From positions 1 to 6,559 of the forward strand of contig JAJOKU010000029.1 in NCBI GenBank assembly GCA_021129695.1: a stretch of 6,559 nucleotides of DNA, written 5' to 3'. Positions 6,327-6,559 of this stretch are shown here, piece by piece (the first letter of the stretch is position 1; every line of letters starts with the position of its first letter). The position numbers were made by a program, and so were the translations under genes. Under the pieces are notes generated by a model. It was not told the origin of the DNA. It worked only from the letters and a program-made list of their open reading frames with translations, and did no database searches. The stretch is from a candidate division NPL-UPA2 bacterium. GTDB taxonomy: Bacteria > NPL-UPA2 > JAGMAN01.

Positions 6327-6350
6327 GCAGCTTCGCTGCTTTTCGCAACT
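6317..6350. repeat. Hairpin 9 (compound, 6 + 7 bp, 3-nt loop)
   Basis: AAGCAGC (6325-6331) pairs with GCTGCTT (6335-6341) around loop TTC. Outside a small internal loop (2 and 3 nt), AGTTGC (6317-6322) pairs with GCAACT (6345-6350). That gives 13 Watson-Crick pairs. It is the right-hand limit of the hairpin cluster. Confidence 0.75.
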
Positions 6351-6389
6351 GTAACGGTTATTACTCACTAAAAGCTAATGTCTTATATC

Positions 6390-6479
6390 TAACATCTTAA
6401 AATACAATAACTTAGTAATATAACAACATTTTAAGAACGGTGCTTAAAATCTCTTAACATCTCACAAAACAATAACTTA
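6390..6479. repeat. Pair of 25-nt direct repeats in AT-rich DNA
   Basis: Positions 6390-6414 and 6455-6479 match at 22 of 25 positions; both begin TAACATCT and end ACAATAACTTA. They are 65 bases apart start to start. Between them ATTTTAAG (6428-6435) and CTTAAAAT (6443-6450) form a perfect 8-bp inverted repeat around a 7-nt loop. Confidence 0.6.
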
Positions 6480-6559
6480 AGTTTATCTAGCAGCTCATTT
6501 CTAATGAAGGTGGCTCTGAGATAGGCTAAGGTCATAAGCAATACAGGTTCTATTTACTA

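Larger units (their letters stand above)
5896..6559 (-). other. Gene-free leader region upstream of the cluster
   Basis: No supportable gene lies in this 664-base stretch. From about 5914 to 6350 it is dense in short hairpins, listed separately. From 6351 to about 6485 it is very AT-rich: I count 29 G/C in the 120 bases 6361-6480, about 24 percent. It holds a direct repeat, an inverted repeat and the 10-bp palindrome AACTTAAGTT (6474-6483). From 6486 to 6559 I see nothing beyond a weak 34-codon open frame. Because the operon is read right to left from here, the region should contain its promoter and 5' untranslated leader. Confidence 0.7.

Noticed and set aside
6055..6348. 97-codon open frame on the minus strand in the leader region
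   Set aside because: It starts with TTG without a Shine-Dalgarno sequence, runs straight through hairpins 5 to 9 and part of 4, shows no recognisable domain, and its odd Trp/Arg/Gly mix fits translated non-coding repeats.
5896..6350. Known riboswitch or T-box leader
   Set aside because: I could not recognise any conserved riboswitch core, T-box sequence or a threonine-codon-rich leader peptide; only generic hairpins are visible.
6431..6535. 34-codon open frame on the minus strand (begins MTLAYLRATF)
   Set aside because: It could form a helix, but there is no ribosome site, no recognisable family, and it spans the direct and inverted repeats of the AT-rich tract.

Overview
The window carries one compact six-gene cluster, all on the minus strand (right to left, about 5882 to 127), flanked by two non-coding stretches. 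It looks like chromosomal DNA of an anaerobic bacterium. The main clue is an electron-transfer flavoprotein alpha subunit with an N-terminal two-cluster ferredoxin domain, a form typical of anaerobes that use electron-bifurcating or ferredoxin-linked ETFs. I cannot fix the phylum from sequence alone. The gene order alaC-like aminotransferase / homoserine dehydrogenase / threonine synthase would also fit many anaerobic lineages, including uncultured ones.

Layout from the 5' end of the transcript: 6559-5896 is a gene-free leader region. It has an AT-rich part (about 6351-6485) with a 25-nt direct repeat, and a hairpin-dense part (about 5914-6350) with a consensus DnaA box at 6305-6313. Then come a 78-residue free-standing lipoyl domain protein (5882-5646), an AlaC-type class I aminotransferase (5644-4478), homoserine dehydrogenase with a C-terminal ACT domain (4481-3183), threonine synthase (3186-2110), EtfB (2108-1317) and ferredoxin-EtfA (1317-127). 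Genes are separated by 1 nt or overlap by 1-4 nt, which strongly suggests one transcript with translational coupling. The first gene alone has a textbook Shine-Dalgarno sequence. The last 126 bases (1-126) hold no gene and no convincing terminator, but contain a single CRISPR-repeat-like sequence ending in GGATTGAAAC.

Functionally, hom and thrC supply two of the last three steps of threonine synthesis (homoserine kinase is not here). The aminotransferase probably handles alanine/glutamate or a related amino acid. EtfBA would shuttle electrons between a flavin dehydrogenase that is not in the window and ferredoxin or NAD. The lipoyl protein would be a swinging-arm carrier whose partner enzyme is also absent. 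How the redox proteins relate to threonine synthesis is not explained by the sequence.

The most unusual signal is the leader. At least eight imperfect hairpins lie within about 410 bases. Most share one geometry (a roughly 7-8 bp apical stem closed by a 3-nt loop, often with a second short arm beyond a small bulge) while their sequences differ. One pair of arms can pair in two mutually exclusive ways.
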